Shown: positions 52,174 through 61,654 of the stretch, piece by piece | Position numbering within the stretch: the first letter of the stretch is position 1 | Layout: each line of letters starts with the position of its first letter | Assembly (NCBI RefSeq): GCF_030317035.1 | Contig: NZ_JASZYK010000010.1 | Coordinates: forward strand, 124,001-188,000 | From: Variovorax sp. J22G73 | GTDB taxonomy: Bacteria > Pseudomonadota > Gammaproteobacteria > Burkholderiales > Burkholderiaceae_C | DNA length: 64,000 bases | Direction of reading: 5' to 3' | Translations under genes and position numbers: made by a program | The notes under the pieces: model-generated | Seen by the model: the letters and a program-made list of their open reading frames with translations, nothing else | Told to the model about the DNA's origin: nothing | Database searches by the model: none

Positions 52174-53186
52174 AGGCGGAAATGAAGGTCGGAACGAACC
52201 CGGGAACGAACTCGGGATACGGGCAACTCGCCGCCATCGCGCTCTTCGCCGTGGTCATCGGCTGCGTGCCGCTGGTCACCAAGTCGGGCGTCATGCTGAA
52301 CTTCGTGATGATGGCGCTGTACGCCACGCTCATCGCGCAGGCCTGGAACATCCTCGGCGGCTTCGGCGGGCAGTTCTCCTTCGGGCATGCGCTGTTCTTC
52401 GGCACCGGTGCGTACATCCAGGCCATCGCGCAGCTGCAGGGCGGCATCAACGCCTGGGTCGCGCTGCCGCTGGCGGTGGCGGGCGCCGCGGCGGTCGGCC
52501 TTTTCGTGGGCGCGCTCACCTTCCGCTACGGCCTGAAGGGCTCGTACTTCGCGCTCGTCACGCTGGCCTTCGCGGAGGTGTTCCGCATCGTCGCGACCTC
52601 GGTGCCGTTCACCGGCGGCGGTGTCGGCCTGATGGTGCCGCTGCGCGAGTCGGTGGGCAACATGCAGTTCGCGTCGCGCGCGGGCTACCTGTGGGTGGTG
52701 CTGGCGATGGTGGTCGTGGCGCTGCTGGTGACCTGGTGGCTGCGCAACGGCCGCTTCGGCGCCTACCTGCAGGCGGTGCGCGACAACGAGGACGCCGCGC
52801 GCGCCGTGGGCGTGAACCCGTTCCGGGTCAAGCTCGCGGCCATCGGCCTGTCGGCGGCCTTCATGGGCGCGGCCGGGGCTTTCTACGTGCAGGTGTTCCA
52901 GTACATCGACGCGGGCATCGCCTACGGCTCGGTCACCTCGGTGGAGGCGCTGGTCGCGGCCATCGTGGGCGGCATGGGCACGCTGTGGGGCCCGGTGCTG
53001 GGCGCGGCCGTGCTGCACCTGCTGTCGGACTTCACGCGCAACCTGTTCGGCGAGCTGCCGGGCATCAACATGGTCATCTACGGCACGGTGCTCGTGCTCA
53101 TCGTGATCTTCCTGCCGCGCGGCGTGGCGGGCCTGGGCCTGTCGGTGCGGCAGCTGTGGAAGGCGAAGGGAGGCCGCAATGACTGA
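52170..53186 (+). CDS. livM: LivM-type ABC permease
   Basis: The 338-aa permease starts at ATG 52170 (ATGA overlap). It shows AQAWNILGGFGGQFSFGHAL, YFALVTLAFAEVFRIV and the coupling loop YLQAVRDNEDAARAVGVNPF, followed by IVGGMGTLWGPVLGA. Polytopic with about ten helices. The ATPase gene livG begins 8 nt before its stop. Confidence 0.93.
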   Translation: MKAEMKVGTNPGTNSGYGQLAAIALFAVVIGCVPLVTKSGVMLNFVMMALYATLIAQAWNILGGFGGQFSFGHALFFGTGAYIQAIAQLQGGINAWVALPLAVAGAAAVGLFVGALTFRYGLKGSYFALVTLAFAEVFRIVATSVPFTGGGVGLMVPLRESVGNMQFASRAGYLWVVLAMVVVALLVTWWLRNGRFGAYLQAVRDNEDAARAVGVNPFRVKLAAIGLSAAFMGAAGAFYVQVFQYIDAGIAYGSVTSVEALVAAIVGGMGTLWGPVLGAAVLHLLSDFTRNLFGELPGINMVIYGTVLVLIVIFLPRGVAGLGLSVRQLWKAKGGRND

Positions 53187-53949
53187 GCCCCTGTTGAAAC
53201 TCGAGGGCGTCTCGCGCTCCTTCGGCGGCCTGAAGGCCGTGCAGAACGTGAGCCTGGCCGTGAAGCAGGGCAGCCTCACGGCGCTCATCGGCCCCAACGG
53301 CGCGGGCAAGACCACGCTGTTCGCGCTGATGTCGGGCTTTCTGAAGCCCGACGCCGGCAGCGTGCGCTTCGCGGGGCAGGACATCACCGGCCACGAGCCG
53401 CACCGCAACGCCGTGCTCGGCATGACGCGCACCTTCCAGATCGTGAAGCCCTTCGCCGCACAGACCGTGCGCGAGAACATCGCCGTGGGCGCGCACCTGC
53501 ATGTGCGCAACCGCGCCGAGGCCTTGCGCAACGCCGAGGCCGTCGCGCAGCGCGTGGGCCTGGCGCCGCAGCTGGACAAGCCCGCCTCCGACCTCACCGT
53601 GGCCGGGCGCAAGCGCCTCGAACTCGCCCGCGCGCTCGCCACGCGGCCCCGCCTGCTGCTGCTCGACGAAGTGCTCGCAGGCCTCAACCCGCAGGAGATC
53701 GCCGAGATGATGCCGGTGGTGCGCGGCATTGCCGACAGCGGCGTGACCGTGCTGATGATCGAACACGTGATGCAGGCAGTGATGAACCTCGCCGAGCACG
53801 TGTGGGTGCTGGCGCAGGGCCAGCTCATTGCCGAGGGCAACCCGGCGCAGGTCACGTCCGACGACCGGGTGGTCGAGGCCTACCTGGGCCACGGCACGGC
53901 GGCACGGCTGCGCAAGGCCGCCGCGGCAGGAACGGGAGCTGCGGCATGA
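53179..53949 (+). CDS. livG: LivG-type ABC ATPase
   Basis: The 256-aa ATPase carries Walker A LIGPNGAGKTTLFALMSGF, the Q-loop region MTRTFQIVKPFAAQTVRENI, the signature-like DLTVAGRKRLELARALAT and Walker B LLLLDEVLAGLNP. The signature has VAGRKR instead of the canonical LSGGQ, which is common in this subfamily. It overlaps both neighbours. Confidence 0.93.
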   Translation: MTEPLLKLEGVSRSFGGLKAVQNVSLAVKQGSLTALIGPNGAGKTTLFALMSGFLKPDAGSVRFAGQDITGHEPHRNAVLGMTRTFQIVKPFAAQTVRENIAVGAHLHVRNRAEALRNAEAVAQRVGLAPQLDKPASDLTVAGRKRLELARALATRPRLLLLDEVLAGLNPQEIAEMMPVVRGIADSGVTVLMIEHVMQAVMNLAEHVWVLAQGQLIAEGNPAQVTSDDRVVEAYLGHGTAARLRKAAAAGTGAAA

Positions 53950-54656
53950 CTGCATTGCTGGACATTCAAGGCCTGCGCGGCGGCTACGGCCGCGTGGAAG
54001 TGCTGCGCGGCGTCGACCTGCAGGTCGACGCGGGCGAAATGGTCGCGCTGCTCGGCAGCAACGGCGCGGGCAAGTCCACGCTCAACAAGGTGGTGTGCGG
54101 CCTGGTGCCCGCCTGGAGCGGCACGGTGCGCTTCGACGGCAAGGACCTGAGCGGCGCGCACTACCGCGACGTGGTCAAGGCCGGCCTCATTCAGGTGCCC
54201 GAAGGGCGCAAGGTGTTCCCCAACCTCAGCGTGCTGGAGAACCTGGAGCTGGGCTCCTTCACCCGCGCCCGCGAACGGCGCGCGGCCAACGTCGAGAAGA
54301 TGTTCCACATCTTCCCGCGCCTGCGCGAGCGCATGGCGCAGCACGCCGGCACCATGAGCGGCGGCGAGCAGCAGATGCTGGCCATTGCGCGCGGGCTCAT
54401 GGCGGAGCCGGTGCTGCTGATCCTCGACGAGCCGTCGCTCGGCCTCTCGCCGCTGCTGGTCGAAGAGATGTTCACGCTCATTCGCGAGCTGCGCGACGGC
54501 GGCCTCGCGGTGCTGCTGGTCGAGCAGAACGTGGGCCAGTCGCTGGAGATTGCCGACCGCGCCTACGTGCTGGAGAACGGCAGCGTGCGCTTCTCGGGCA
54601 AGCCCGACGCGCTGCTGGGCAGCGACGAGCTGCGGCGCGCGTACCTCGGGCTCTGA
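53946..54656 (+). CDS. livF: LivF-type ABC ATPase
   Basis: From ATG 53946 (4-nt overlap with livG) the product is 236 aa, the normal LivF length. It shows Walker A LLGSNGAGKSTLNKVVCGL, VPEGRKVFPNLSVLENLELG, signature TMSGGEQQMLAIARGLM and Walker B LLILDEPSLGLSPLLVEEM. It completes the ABC importer. Confidence 0.94.
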   Translation: MTALLDIQGLRGGYGRVEVLRGVDLQVDAGEMVALLGSNGAGKSTLNKVVCGLVPAWSGTVRFDGKDLSGAHYRDVVKAGLIQVPEGRKVFPNLSVLENLELGSFTRARERRAANVEKMFHIFPRLRERMAQHAGTMSGGEQQMLAIARGLMAEPVLLILDEPSLGLSPLLVEEMFTLIRELRDGGLAVLLVEQNVGQSLEIADRAYVLENGSVRFSGKPDALLGSDELRRAYLGL

Positions 54657-54722
54657 GCGCCCGCGAAGCACCGGACCACGAAGCATGCGTCACAAGACAC
54701 GAGACACACAAAGGACTTCCCC

Positions 54723-55691
54723 ATGATCAATCGCCGCGACATCCTCATCGCGCCCCCCGCGCTGGCTGCATTGGCCTTTGCCGCCGGTGCCCGCGCGCAG
54801 ATCGGCAACGCGCCTGTGCGCATCCTGGTCGGCGCGCCGGCCGGCGGCTCGACCGACACGCTGGCCCGTTCGCTGGCCGTCAGCATGGGCCCCGCGCTGG
54901 GCCGCACCGTCATCGTCGAGAACAAGCCCGGCGCCGGCGGCAACATTGCCGCCGACGCGGTCGCCAAGGCCGCGCCCGACGGCAACACGCTGCTGCTGAG
55001 CTTCACCAGCCATGCCATCAACGCCACGCTGTACCCGACGCTGCCCTTCGACCCGGTGAAGGACTTCACCGCGCTCACCTGCGTGGCCACCTCGCCGTCG
55101 ATCCTGGTGGCCAGCCCGAGCCTGCCGGTGAAGGATGTGCGCGAGCTCATCGCGCTGGCCAAGGCCAAGCCGGGGCAGCTCAACTTCGCCATCGGCGCGG
55201 TGGGTTCGTCGCTGCACATGGCGGGCGAGGCCTTCAAGATGCAGTCGGGCGTGGACATCGTGAACATTCCCTACAAGGGAACCGCGCCCGCCGTGCAGGA
55301 CCTGCTCGCGGGCCAGGTGCAGCTGATGTTCGCGGCCGTGGGCAACGTCAAGGCGCACATCCAGGCCGGCAAGCTCAAGGCGCTGGGCGTCACCACCGCC
55401 AGGCGCCTGCCCGCGTTTCCCGACGTGCCCGCCATCGCGGAGGCGCTGCCGGGCTACGAGTCGAGCGCGTGGTTCGGCCTGTTCGGCCCCGCGCGCCTGC
55501 CCGCCGACGTGGCACGCAAGCTGAGCGACGCGGCACGCCACGCGCTGCAGCAGCCCGACATGCTCAAGCGGCTGGAGACCGAGGGCGCGATTCCGGTGGG
55601 CAACTCGCCGGAGCAGTTCAGCGCGTTCGTGCAGAGCGAGATCCCGCGCTGGGCCAAGGTCGTCAAGTTTTCAGGAGCCAAGCCGGAATGA
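54723..55691 (+). CDS. Bug-type periplasmic solute receptor 1
   Basis: The 322-aa protein starts INRRDILIAPPALAALAFAA with cleavage near ARAQ and has the Bug family features RILVGAPAGGSTDTLARSLA, VENKPGAGGNIAADAVAKAA and VDIVNIPYKGTAPAVQDLLA. Bug proteins are receptors of tripartite tricarboxylate transporters or sensors, usually for carboxylates or amides. No TctA/TctB membrane genes are nearby, so it must share a transporter encoded elsewhere. It overlaps the aconitase-like gene (ATGA). Confidence 0.92.
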   Translation: MINRRDILIAPPALAALAFAAGARAQIGNAPVRILVGAPAGGSTDTLARSLAVSMGPALGRTVIVENKPGAGGNIAADAVAKAAPDGNTLLLSFTSHAINATLYPTLPFDPVKDFTALTCVATSPSILVASPSLPVKDVRELIALAKAKPGQLNFAIGAVGSSLHMAGEAFKMQSGVDIVNIPYKGTAPAVQDLLAGQVQLMFAAVGNVKAHIQAGKLKALGVTTARRLPAFPDVPAIAEALPGYESSAWFGLFGPARLPADVARKLSDAARHALQQPDMLKRLETEGAIPVGNSPEQFSAFVQSEIPRWAKVVKFSGAKPE

Positions 55692-57019
55692 GCCTTTCCG
55701 CAGCAACACTAGCGCCGGCACAGACGCAGGCACGGACGCCAGCGCAGATGCCAGTACAGCCAGCACAGACGCTGGCGCAGAAGCTCATCGCGCGCGCCAG
55801 CGGCCGCGATCAGGTGGCGGTGGGCGAGATCGTGACCTGCGGCGTCGACCTCGCCATGTTCCACGACTCCTCGGGCCCGCGCCGCCTGAAGCCCATGCTC
55901 GAGGAGCTGGGCGCGCAGATCTGGGACCGCTCGCGCATCGTGCTCGTGATGGACCACTACGTGCCCGAGCGCGACGACGACTCGCGGCGCATCGTGCGCA
56001 TCGCGCGCGACTGGGCGCGCGACCAGCAGCTGCCGCATGTGTACGACAGCCAGGGCATCTGCCACGTGGTGGTGCCGCAGCACGGCCACATCCGCCCCGG
56101 CATGCTGTGCGTGGGCGGCGACTCGCACTCGCCCACGGGCGGTGCCTTCGGCGCCTACATGTTCGGCGTGGGCAGCACCGAGATGCTGGGCGTGGTCGTC
56201 ACCGGTGAAATCTGGCTGCGCGTGCCCGAGACCATCCGCATGTGGTGGGACGGCGCGCTGCCCGCGGGCGTGACCGCCAAGGACATGATGCTGCACATGA
56301 TCGGGCGCTTCGGCATGAACGGCGGGCGCTACCAGGCGGTGGAGTTCGCGGGGCCGGCGGTGAAAGCGCTGTCGATGCAGGAGCGCATGACGCTGTCGAA
56401 CATGAGCGCCGAGCTGGGCGCGCAGGCCGGGCTCATCGCGCCCGACGAGACCACCGCCGCCTTTCTCGAAAGCGCGGGCGCGCCGCGGCCGGACCTGGCG
56501 CGCTGGTTCACCGACGAAGCGGCCGACTTCACCCGCCACCGCTTCGACGCCACCACGCTCGAACCCCACATCGCCGCGCCGCACAGCCCGGCCAACTCGC
56601 ACGGCGTGAGCCGCTATGCGGGCACCCGCGTGGACGTGGCCTACATCGGCGCGTGCACCGGCGCCAAGCTCGACGACCTGCGCGCCGCGGCGCAGGTGCT
56701 GCGCGGGCACAAGGTGGCGGCGGGCATTCGGCTCATCGTCGCGCCCGCCAGCATCCAGGACCAGGAGCAGGCGCGCGCCGAGGGCGTGCTGCAGGTGCTG
56801 ATGGACGCGGGCGCCGAGCTGTTCCCGACCGCGTGCGGCGCGTGCTCGGGCTACGGCGACCCGATGGGGGACGACATCACCGTCATCTCGACCACGGCGC
56901 GCAACTTCAAGGGCCGCATGGGCTCGCCCACCGCGCAGGTGTACCTGGGTTCGCCCTACACCGTGGCCGCGGCCGCATTGCGCGGGCAGGTCACCGATCC
57001 GCGCGAGGTGCTGGCATGA
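55688..57019 (+). CDS. Aconitase/3-isopropylmalate dehydratase large subunit-like protein
   Basis: The 443-aa protein begins with a low-complexity Thr/Gln/Pro/Ala leader (about residues 5-28). The hydro-lyase domain follows: LCVGGDSHSPTGGAFGAYMF with catalytic-site residues, YIGACTGAKLDDLRAAAQVL (first Fe-S cysteine) and FPTACGACSGYGDPMGDDIT (the CxxC pair). All three [4Fe-4S] cysteines are present. With the next gene it forms a LeuCD-type split hydro-lyase. The substrate is not leucine-pathway by context; a hydroxyacid of unknown structure is likely. Confidence 0.88.
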   Translation: MSLSAATLAPAQTQARTPAQMPVQPAQTLAQKLIARASGRDQVAVGEIVTCGVDLAMFHDSSGPRRLKPMLEELGAQIWDRSRIVLVMDHYVPERDDDSRRIVRIARDWARDQQLPHVYDSQGICHVVVPQHGHIRPGMLCVGGDSHSPTGGAFGAYMFGVGSTEMLGVVVTGEIWLRVPETIRMWWDGALPAGVTAKDMMLHMIGRFGMNGGRYQAVEFAGPAVKALSMQERMTLSNMSAELGAQAGLIAPDETTAAFLESAGAPRPDLARWFTDEAADFTRHRFDATTLEPHIAAPHSPANSHGVSRYAGTRVDVAYIGACTGAKLDDLRAAAQVLRGHKVAAGIRLIVAPASIQDQEQARAEGVLQVLMDAGAELFPTACGACSGYGDPMGDDITVISTTARNFKGRMGSPTAQVYLGSPYTVAAAALRGQVTDPREVLA

Positions 57020-57537
57020 GCGCGCCCACCACCCTCGACACGCATCGCGTGTGGCGCCTGGGCGCCGACATCGACACGGACGCGCTGGCGCCGGGCCATG
57101 CGATGAAGCACGGCATCGACATCATCGCGAAGCACTGCCTCGAAGCCATCCGCCCCGAGTTCGCGCGCGAGGTGCGCGCTGGCGACGTGCTGGTGGCCGG
57201 GCCCAACTTCGGCATCGGCTCCTCGCGCGAGCAGGCCGCCGCCGTGCTGGTGCAGCTCGGCGTGGCCGCGGTCATCGCGCCCTCGTACAGCGGGCTGTAC
57301 TTTCGCAATGCGTTCAACGTGGGCCTGCTGCTGCTGACCTGCGCCGAGGCCGAGACGCTGCAGGACGGCGACCGCATCGCGCTCGACACCCGCACGCCCG
57401 CGCTGCGCACCGCCGATGCGCGCACGCTCGCCTGCGAGCCGGTGCCTGGTTTCCTGACGGACATGGTCGAGGCCGGCGGCCTGCTGCCACTGCTGCGCCG
57501 GCGCATGGCCGAGAAGAAAGAAGCCGATGCGCGCTGA
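57016..57537 (+). CDS. Aconitase/3-isopropylmalate dehydratase small (swivel) subunit-like protein
   Basis: The 173-aa protein shows VWRLGADIDTDALAPGHAMK and the swivel-domain motif VAGPNFGIGSSREQAAAVLV, then VIAPSYSGLYFRNAFNVGLL, the LeuD signature. It overlaps the large subunit by 4 nt and the MmgE/PrpD gene by 11 nt, so the three proteins are made together. Confidence 0.9.
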   Translation: MSAPTTLDTHRVWRLGADIDTDALAPGHAMKHGIDIIAKHCLEAIRPEFAREVRAGDVLVAGPNFGIGSSREQAAAVLVQLGVAAVIAPSYSGLYFRNAFNVGLLLLTCAEAETLQDGDRIALDTRTPALRTADARTLACEPVPGFLTDMVEAGGLLPLLRRRMAEKKEADAR

Positions 57538-58963
57538 ACACGAACACGGCCACCAGCAACCCCATGCACCCGACGCGCGGCGCGCCGTGCTGCAGGCCGT
57601 GGTGGCGCTGCATGCGGCGCAGCCGGCCGGCGCCGAAGCCGCGGCACAGGCGCGGCGGCTGCTGGTCGACACCGTCGGCTGCGCGCTGGCGGGCCGGCAT
57701 GCGCAAGAAGTGCAGCGGCTCGAAGCGGCGCTTGCCGCCTGCGAGCCCGGCGAGTTCTCGCTGCCCGCGGGCCCGTCGATGAGCGTGCAGTCGGCGGCGC
57801 AGGTGCTCGCCATGGCCGCGACCTGGGACGAGGCCTGCGAAGGCCATGCGCTCGCGCACGGGCGGCCTGGCGTGCCGCTGGTGGCGGCGCTGCTGCCGCT
57901 CGCGTTGAAGCGCGGCGCGCGCCTCGGCGAGTTCGTCGACGCCTTCGTGCTCGGCTACGAGGTGGGCGCGCGCTGCGGCGCGTGGCTGCGCATTCGCCCG
58001 GGCATGCACGTCGATGCCAACTGGCCCGCGCTCGGCGTGGCGGCGGGCGTGGCGCGGCTGCTCGGCCTCGCGCCGGAAGGCATCGTGCAGGCGATCGACA
58101 TCGCGGCCTGCCAGCTCGCGACCAGCCTCTACCTGCCGGTGGCGCAGGGCCGCACCGCGCGCAACACCTACCTGGGCCACAGCGCGTCGCTGGGGCTGCA
58201 AGCGGCCTTCGCGAGCGCGGCCGGCATCGACGCGCCCGAAGGCGCGCTGGCGCACTATGCCGCGAACCACGCGGCGACCCACGCTGCGAACGACGCGGCG
58301 GAGGCCGTGCAGCCACAGCCACTGCCCGGCGCATCGGTCCTGCTGTTGCGCGACGCCTACCTGAAGCCCTTCGCGGCCGTGCGCCACGTGCATTACGGCG
58401 CGACCGCCGCGCGCAACCTTCGCGCGCAGCTGGCCGGCGGCACGCAAGGCGTGAGCCGCATCGTGCTCGAGGTGTACGAGGAAGCCATCGTCTACTGCGG
58501 CAACCGCGCGCCGCGCACGACGATCCAGGCGCAGTTCAGCCTGTCGTTCGGCGTCGCGGCGATGCTGCGCTTCGGCGATGTCGATCCGTCGGTGTACGCC
58601 GCGCCGCGCTTCGACGACGCGGAGCTGCGCCGGCTCGAGGCGCTGGTCGAGCTCCAGACCGATGCCGGCCTCACCGCTCGAGGGCAGCGCGGCGCCACGC
58701 TCACGGTGACGCACGGCGCAGGCACTTGCGAAGACACCGTCGGCACCATCGCCGGCGACGCCGCCCACCCGCTGGACCGCGCGGCGCTCGCCGCCAAGTT
58801 CACGCACTACGCGGCGCACGCCGTCGATGGCGTTGATAGCGTTGATGTCGTCGGTGGCCTGAATGGCGTCAATGCCATCAGCGCCATGCACTTCTGCGAC
58901 GGCGTGCTCGACGCACCCGCCGGTACCGCCCTCGGCGCGCTGTGGCAACAGCTCGTCGCCTGA
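57527..58963 (+). CDS. MmgE/PrpD-family protein
   Basis: The 478-aa protein has the family blocks RRLLVDTVGCALAGRHAQEV, AATWDEACEGHALAHGRPGV, YEVGARCGAWLRIRPGMHVD and LPVAQGRTARNTYLGHSASL. The family includes 2-methylcitrate dehydratase, cis-aconitate decarboxylase and iminodisuccinate epimerase. Near 58820-58880 short repeats of GTTGAT/GTCAAT-like triplets encode a V-D-G-V-D-S-V-D run. The lyase or epimerase reaction here is unknown. Confidence 0.85.
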   Translation: MRAEHEHGHQQPHAPDARRAVLQAVVALHAAQPAGAEAAAQARRLLVDTVGCALAGRHAQEVQRLEAALAACEPGEFSLPAGPSMSVQSAAQVLAMAATWDEACEGHALAHGRPGVPLVAALLPLALKRGARLGEFVDAFVLGYEVGARCGAWLRIRPGMHVDANWPALGVAAGVARLLGLAPEGIVQAIDIAACQLATSLYLPVAQGRTARNTYLGHSASLGLQAAFASAAGIDAPEGALAHYAANHAATHAANDAAEAVQPQPLPGASVLLLRDAYLKPFAAVRHVHYGATAARNLRAQLAGGTQGVSRIVLEVYEEAIVYCGNRAPRTTIQAQFSLSFGVAAMLRFGDVDPSVYAAPRFDDAELRRLEALVELQTDAGLTARGQRGATLTVTHGAGTCEDTVGTIAGDAAHPLDRAALAAKFTHYAAHAVDGVDSVDVVGGLNGVNAISAMHFCDGVLDAPAGTALGALWQQLVA

Positions 58964-58997
58964 CCCAGTCACTTCACTACTCTCACGGCCCACCCCC

Positions 58998-59966
58998 ATG
59001 AAACTCCTGCGCTACCTCGCGAGCACGCTCCTTGTGTGCCTGCCGCTTGCCGCCGCCGCCCAGGCGAGCGACTTTCCGACCAAGGCGATCCGCATCGTCG
59101 TGCCGTTCCCGCCGGGCGGCGCCACCGACGCGGCCGCGCGGCTCGTCGCGGTGAAGATGGCCGAGCACTGGGGCCAGCCCGTGCTGGTCGACAACCGCGC
59201 GGGCGCGGGCGGCAACGTGGGTTCCGACCTGGTGGCCAAGTCGCCGGCCGACGGCTACACGCTGGTGATGGGCGTGACCGGCTCGCACGCCATCAACACC
59301 TCGCTTTACACCAAGATGCCCTACGACCCGGTGGCCGACTTCGTCGCCATCAGCCAGGTGGCCGTGGTGCCCAATGTGCTGGTGGTGCACCCCTCGGTGC
59401 CCGCGAAGAACCTGGCCGAGCTGATCGCGCTCGCGAAGAAGGAGCCCGGCAAGCTCAACTACGCGTCGCTGGGCAACGGCACGGCCGCGCACCTGGGCAT
59501 GGAAATGCTCAAGTCGGAGGCCGGCGTGGATATCACCCACGTGCCCTACAAGGGCAGCGCGCCCGCCGTGTCCGACCTGCTGGCCGGGCAGGTGCAGATG
59601 ATGGTCGACGGGCTGCCTTCGGCGCTGCCGCACGTCAAGGCCGGCAAGCTGCGCGCCATTGCGCTCACCAGCCTGCACCGCGCGCCGTCGCTGCCCGACC
59701 TGCCGACCATCGCGGAGACCTACCCCGGCTTCTATGCCGACGCGTGGTCGGGCCTGTTCGCGCCCAAGGGCACCCCGCAGCCGGTGGTGGACAAGCTCTC
59801 GGCCGAGGTGCAGCGCATCCTGAAACTGCCCGAGGTGCGCGACAAGCTCGCCGCGCTGGGCGCCGAACCGGTGGGCTCCACGCAGAAGGAGTTCACCGCG
59901 CACGTGAAGAAAGAAATCGACAAATGGGCCAAGGTCGTGAAGACCAGCGGCGCAAAGGTGGACTGA
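58998..59966 (+). CDS. Bug-type periplasmic solute receptor 2
   Basis: The 322-aa protein has a Sec signal peptide (MKLLRYLASTLLVCLPLAAA ending near AQA) and the Bug motifs IRIVVPFPPGGATDAAARLV and VDNRAGAGGNVGSDLVAKSP. THVPYKGSAPAVSDLLAGQV is the ligand-loop region. It is the second Bug receptor in this run and likewise has no transporter genes nearby. It precedes the hydantoinase genes by 5 nt, so its ligand may be their substrate. Confidence 0.92.
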   Translation: MKLLRYLASTLLVCLPLAAAAQASDFPTKAIRIVVPFPPGGATDAAARLVAVKMAEHWGQPVLVDNRAGAGGNVGSDLVAKSPADGYTLVMGVTGSHAINTSLYTKMPYDPVADFVAISQVAVVPNVLVVHPSVPAKNLAELIALAKKEPGKLNYASLGNGTAAHLGMEMLKSEAGVDITHVPYKGSAPAVSDLLAGQVQMMVDGLPSALPHVKAGKLRAIALTSLHRAPSLPDLPTIAETYPGFYADAWSGLFAPKGTPQPVVDKLSAEVQRILKLPEVRDKLAALGAEPVGSTQKEFTAHVKKEIDKWAKVVKTSGAKVD

Positions 59967-59971
59967 AAAAA

Positions 59972-61654
59972 ATGAACCCGACACTCGACCCCGTCACGCT
60001 CGCCGTGCTGCGCGGCCGCCTCGAACAGGTGGCCGACGAAATGGACGCCACGCTCTACCGCAGCGCGTTCAATCCCATCATTGCCGAGGCGCACGACGCC
60101 TGCCACGGCCTGTACGACGCCGCCACCGGCGACACGCTGGTACAGGGCAAGTCGGGCCTGCCGGTGTTCGTGGGCGCCATGGCCTTCGCCGTGCGCGCCA
60201 CCGCCAAGGCGGCCGAGCCGCGCGGCGGCATGAAGGACGGCGACATCTGGATCAGCAACGACGCGTACGACGGCGGCACGCACGCCAACGACTTCAAGCT
60301 GGTGAAGCCCTTCTTTCGCAACGGCAAGCTCTATTGCCACATGGCCTCGGCCGCGCACTGGCACGACGTGGGCGGCGCGGTGCCCGGCAACTACAACCCC
60401 GCGGCCACCGAGTGCTGGCAGGAGGCGGTGCAGATCCCGCCGGTGCGCATCGTGCGCAACGGCGTGCTCGACGCCGACGTGCTGGCCATCCTGCAGGCCA
60501 ACACGCGGCTGCCCGACAGCCTGTGGGGCGACCTGAACGGCCAGCTCGCCGCGCTGGAGCTGGGCGAGAAGCGGCTGAACGGCCTGCTCGACGAGTACGG
60601 CGACGACCTGGTGCTCGGCGCGCTGGGCGAGCTGCGCGCCCGCGCGCTCCGCCTGATGCGCTCGCACATCGCTTCGCTGCCCGACGGCCGCTACAGCTTC
60701 GAGGACGTGCTGGACAACGACGGCATCGTGAACACGCCGCTGACCATCGCGCTGGACATGACGGTGGCCGGCGAGCGGCTCACGCTCGACTTCTCGCGCA
60801 CTTCGGCGCAGTGCGCGGGGCCGGTGAACATCAGCCGCGCCACCGCGGTGGCCGCGTGCTACGTGGCGCTCAAGCACCTGTTCCCCGACGTGCCGGCCAA
60901 CGCCGGCGTGCTCGACGCGGTCGATTTCGTGATTCCCGACAGGCTGGTCATCAGCTGCGAGCGCCCGCGCCCGGTGGGCGGCTACACCGAGACCATCCTG
61001 CGCATGATCGACGTGATCTTCAGCGCCGCCGCGCAGGCCGACCCCACGCGCGCCGTGGCGCAGGCCTACGGCACCATCAACGCGCTGTCGATCGCGGGCC
61101 ACCGCAGCGACAAGGGCCGCGAAGGCCAGCGCTGGGTGATGTTCAGCTTCTTCGGCGGCGGCCATGGCGGCCACTCGGGCGGCGACGGGCTCTCGCACGG
61201 CAACGCCCCGATTTCGACCGCGACCATTCCGCCACTGGAAATCCTGGAGGCCGCCTACCCGGTGCGCTTCACCGAATGGTCGCTGCGCGCCGACTCGGGC
61301 GGCGACGGCCAGCACCGCGGCGGGCTGGGGGCGGTGTATGAAATCGAGCTGCTCGAGAAGGACGCCGAGGTGTTCGTCTTCGGCGAGCGCGGCACCTCGC
61401 CGCCCAAGGGCATCGCCGGCGGCGGCGAAGGCGCGGTGAACGTGTTCAGCTACGAGAACGCGGGCGAGTGGCACACGCCGCCCATGGTCTCCAAGATGCG
61501 CGGCATCGCGCTGGCGCGCGGCGAGCGCGTGCGCCTGGAAACACCCGGCGGCGGCGGCTGGGGCCATGGCGCCGAACGCAACCCCGCGCAGCGCGAGGCC
61601 GACGCGGCCATGGGCTACGTGAGCACCGACAGCAAGAAGAAAGCATCCGAATGA
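59972..61654 (+). CDS. Hydantoinase B/oxoprolinase-family subunit
   Basis: The 560-aa protein starts MNPTLDPVTLAVLRGRLEQV and contains MDATLYRSAFNPIIAEAHDA, WISNDAYDGGTHANDFKLVK and ENAGEWHTPP near the end. A glycine-rich GGGHGGHSGGDG and a terminal TPGGGGWGHGAERNPAQRE segment are typical of HyuB. HyuA/HyuB pairs perform ATP-driven opening of hydantoin or 5-oxoproline rings or carboxylation. The start (ATG 59972) follows the Bug gene by 5 nt; the stop overlaps hyuA (ATGA). Confidence 0.93.
   Translation: MNPTLDPVTLAVLRGRLEQVADEMDATLYRSAFNPIIAEAHDACHGLYDAATGDTLVQGKSGLPVFVGAMAFAVRATAKAAEPRGGMKDGDIWISNDAYDGGTHANDFKLVKPFFRNGKLYCHMASAAHWHDVGGAVPGNYNPAATECWQEAVQIPPVRIVRNGVLDADVLAILQANTRLPDSLWGDLNGQLAALELGEKRLNGLLDEYGDDLVLGALGELRARALRLMRSHIASLPDGRYSFEDVLDNDGIVNTPLTIALDMTVAGERLTLDFSRTSAQCAGPVNISRATAVAACYVALKHLFPDVPANAGVLDAVDFVIPDRLVISCERPRPVGGYTETILRMIDVIFSAAAQADPTRAVAQAYGTINALSIAGHRSDKGREGQRWVMFSFFGGGHGGHSGGDGLSHGNAPISTATIPPLEILEAAYPVRFTEWSLRADSGGDGQHRGGLGAVYEIELLEKDAEVFVFGERGTSPPKGIAGGGEGAVNVFSYENAGEWHTPPMVSKMRGIALARGERVRLETPGGGGWGHGAERNPAQREADAAMGYVSTDSKKKASE

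Noticed and set aside
53828..55687. Long in-frame extension upstream of the aconitase-like gene
   Set aside because: The extra residues are Arg/Ala/Gly-rich shadow translation of livG, livF and the Bug gene; the recognisable domain starts after ATG 55688.
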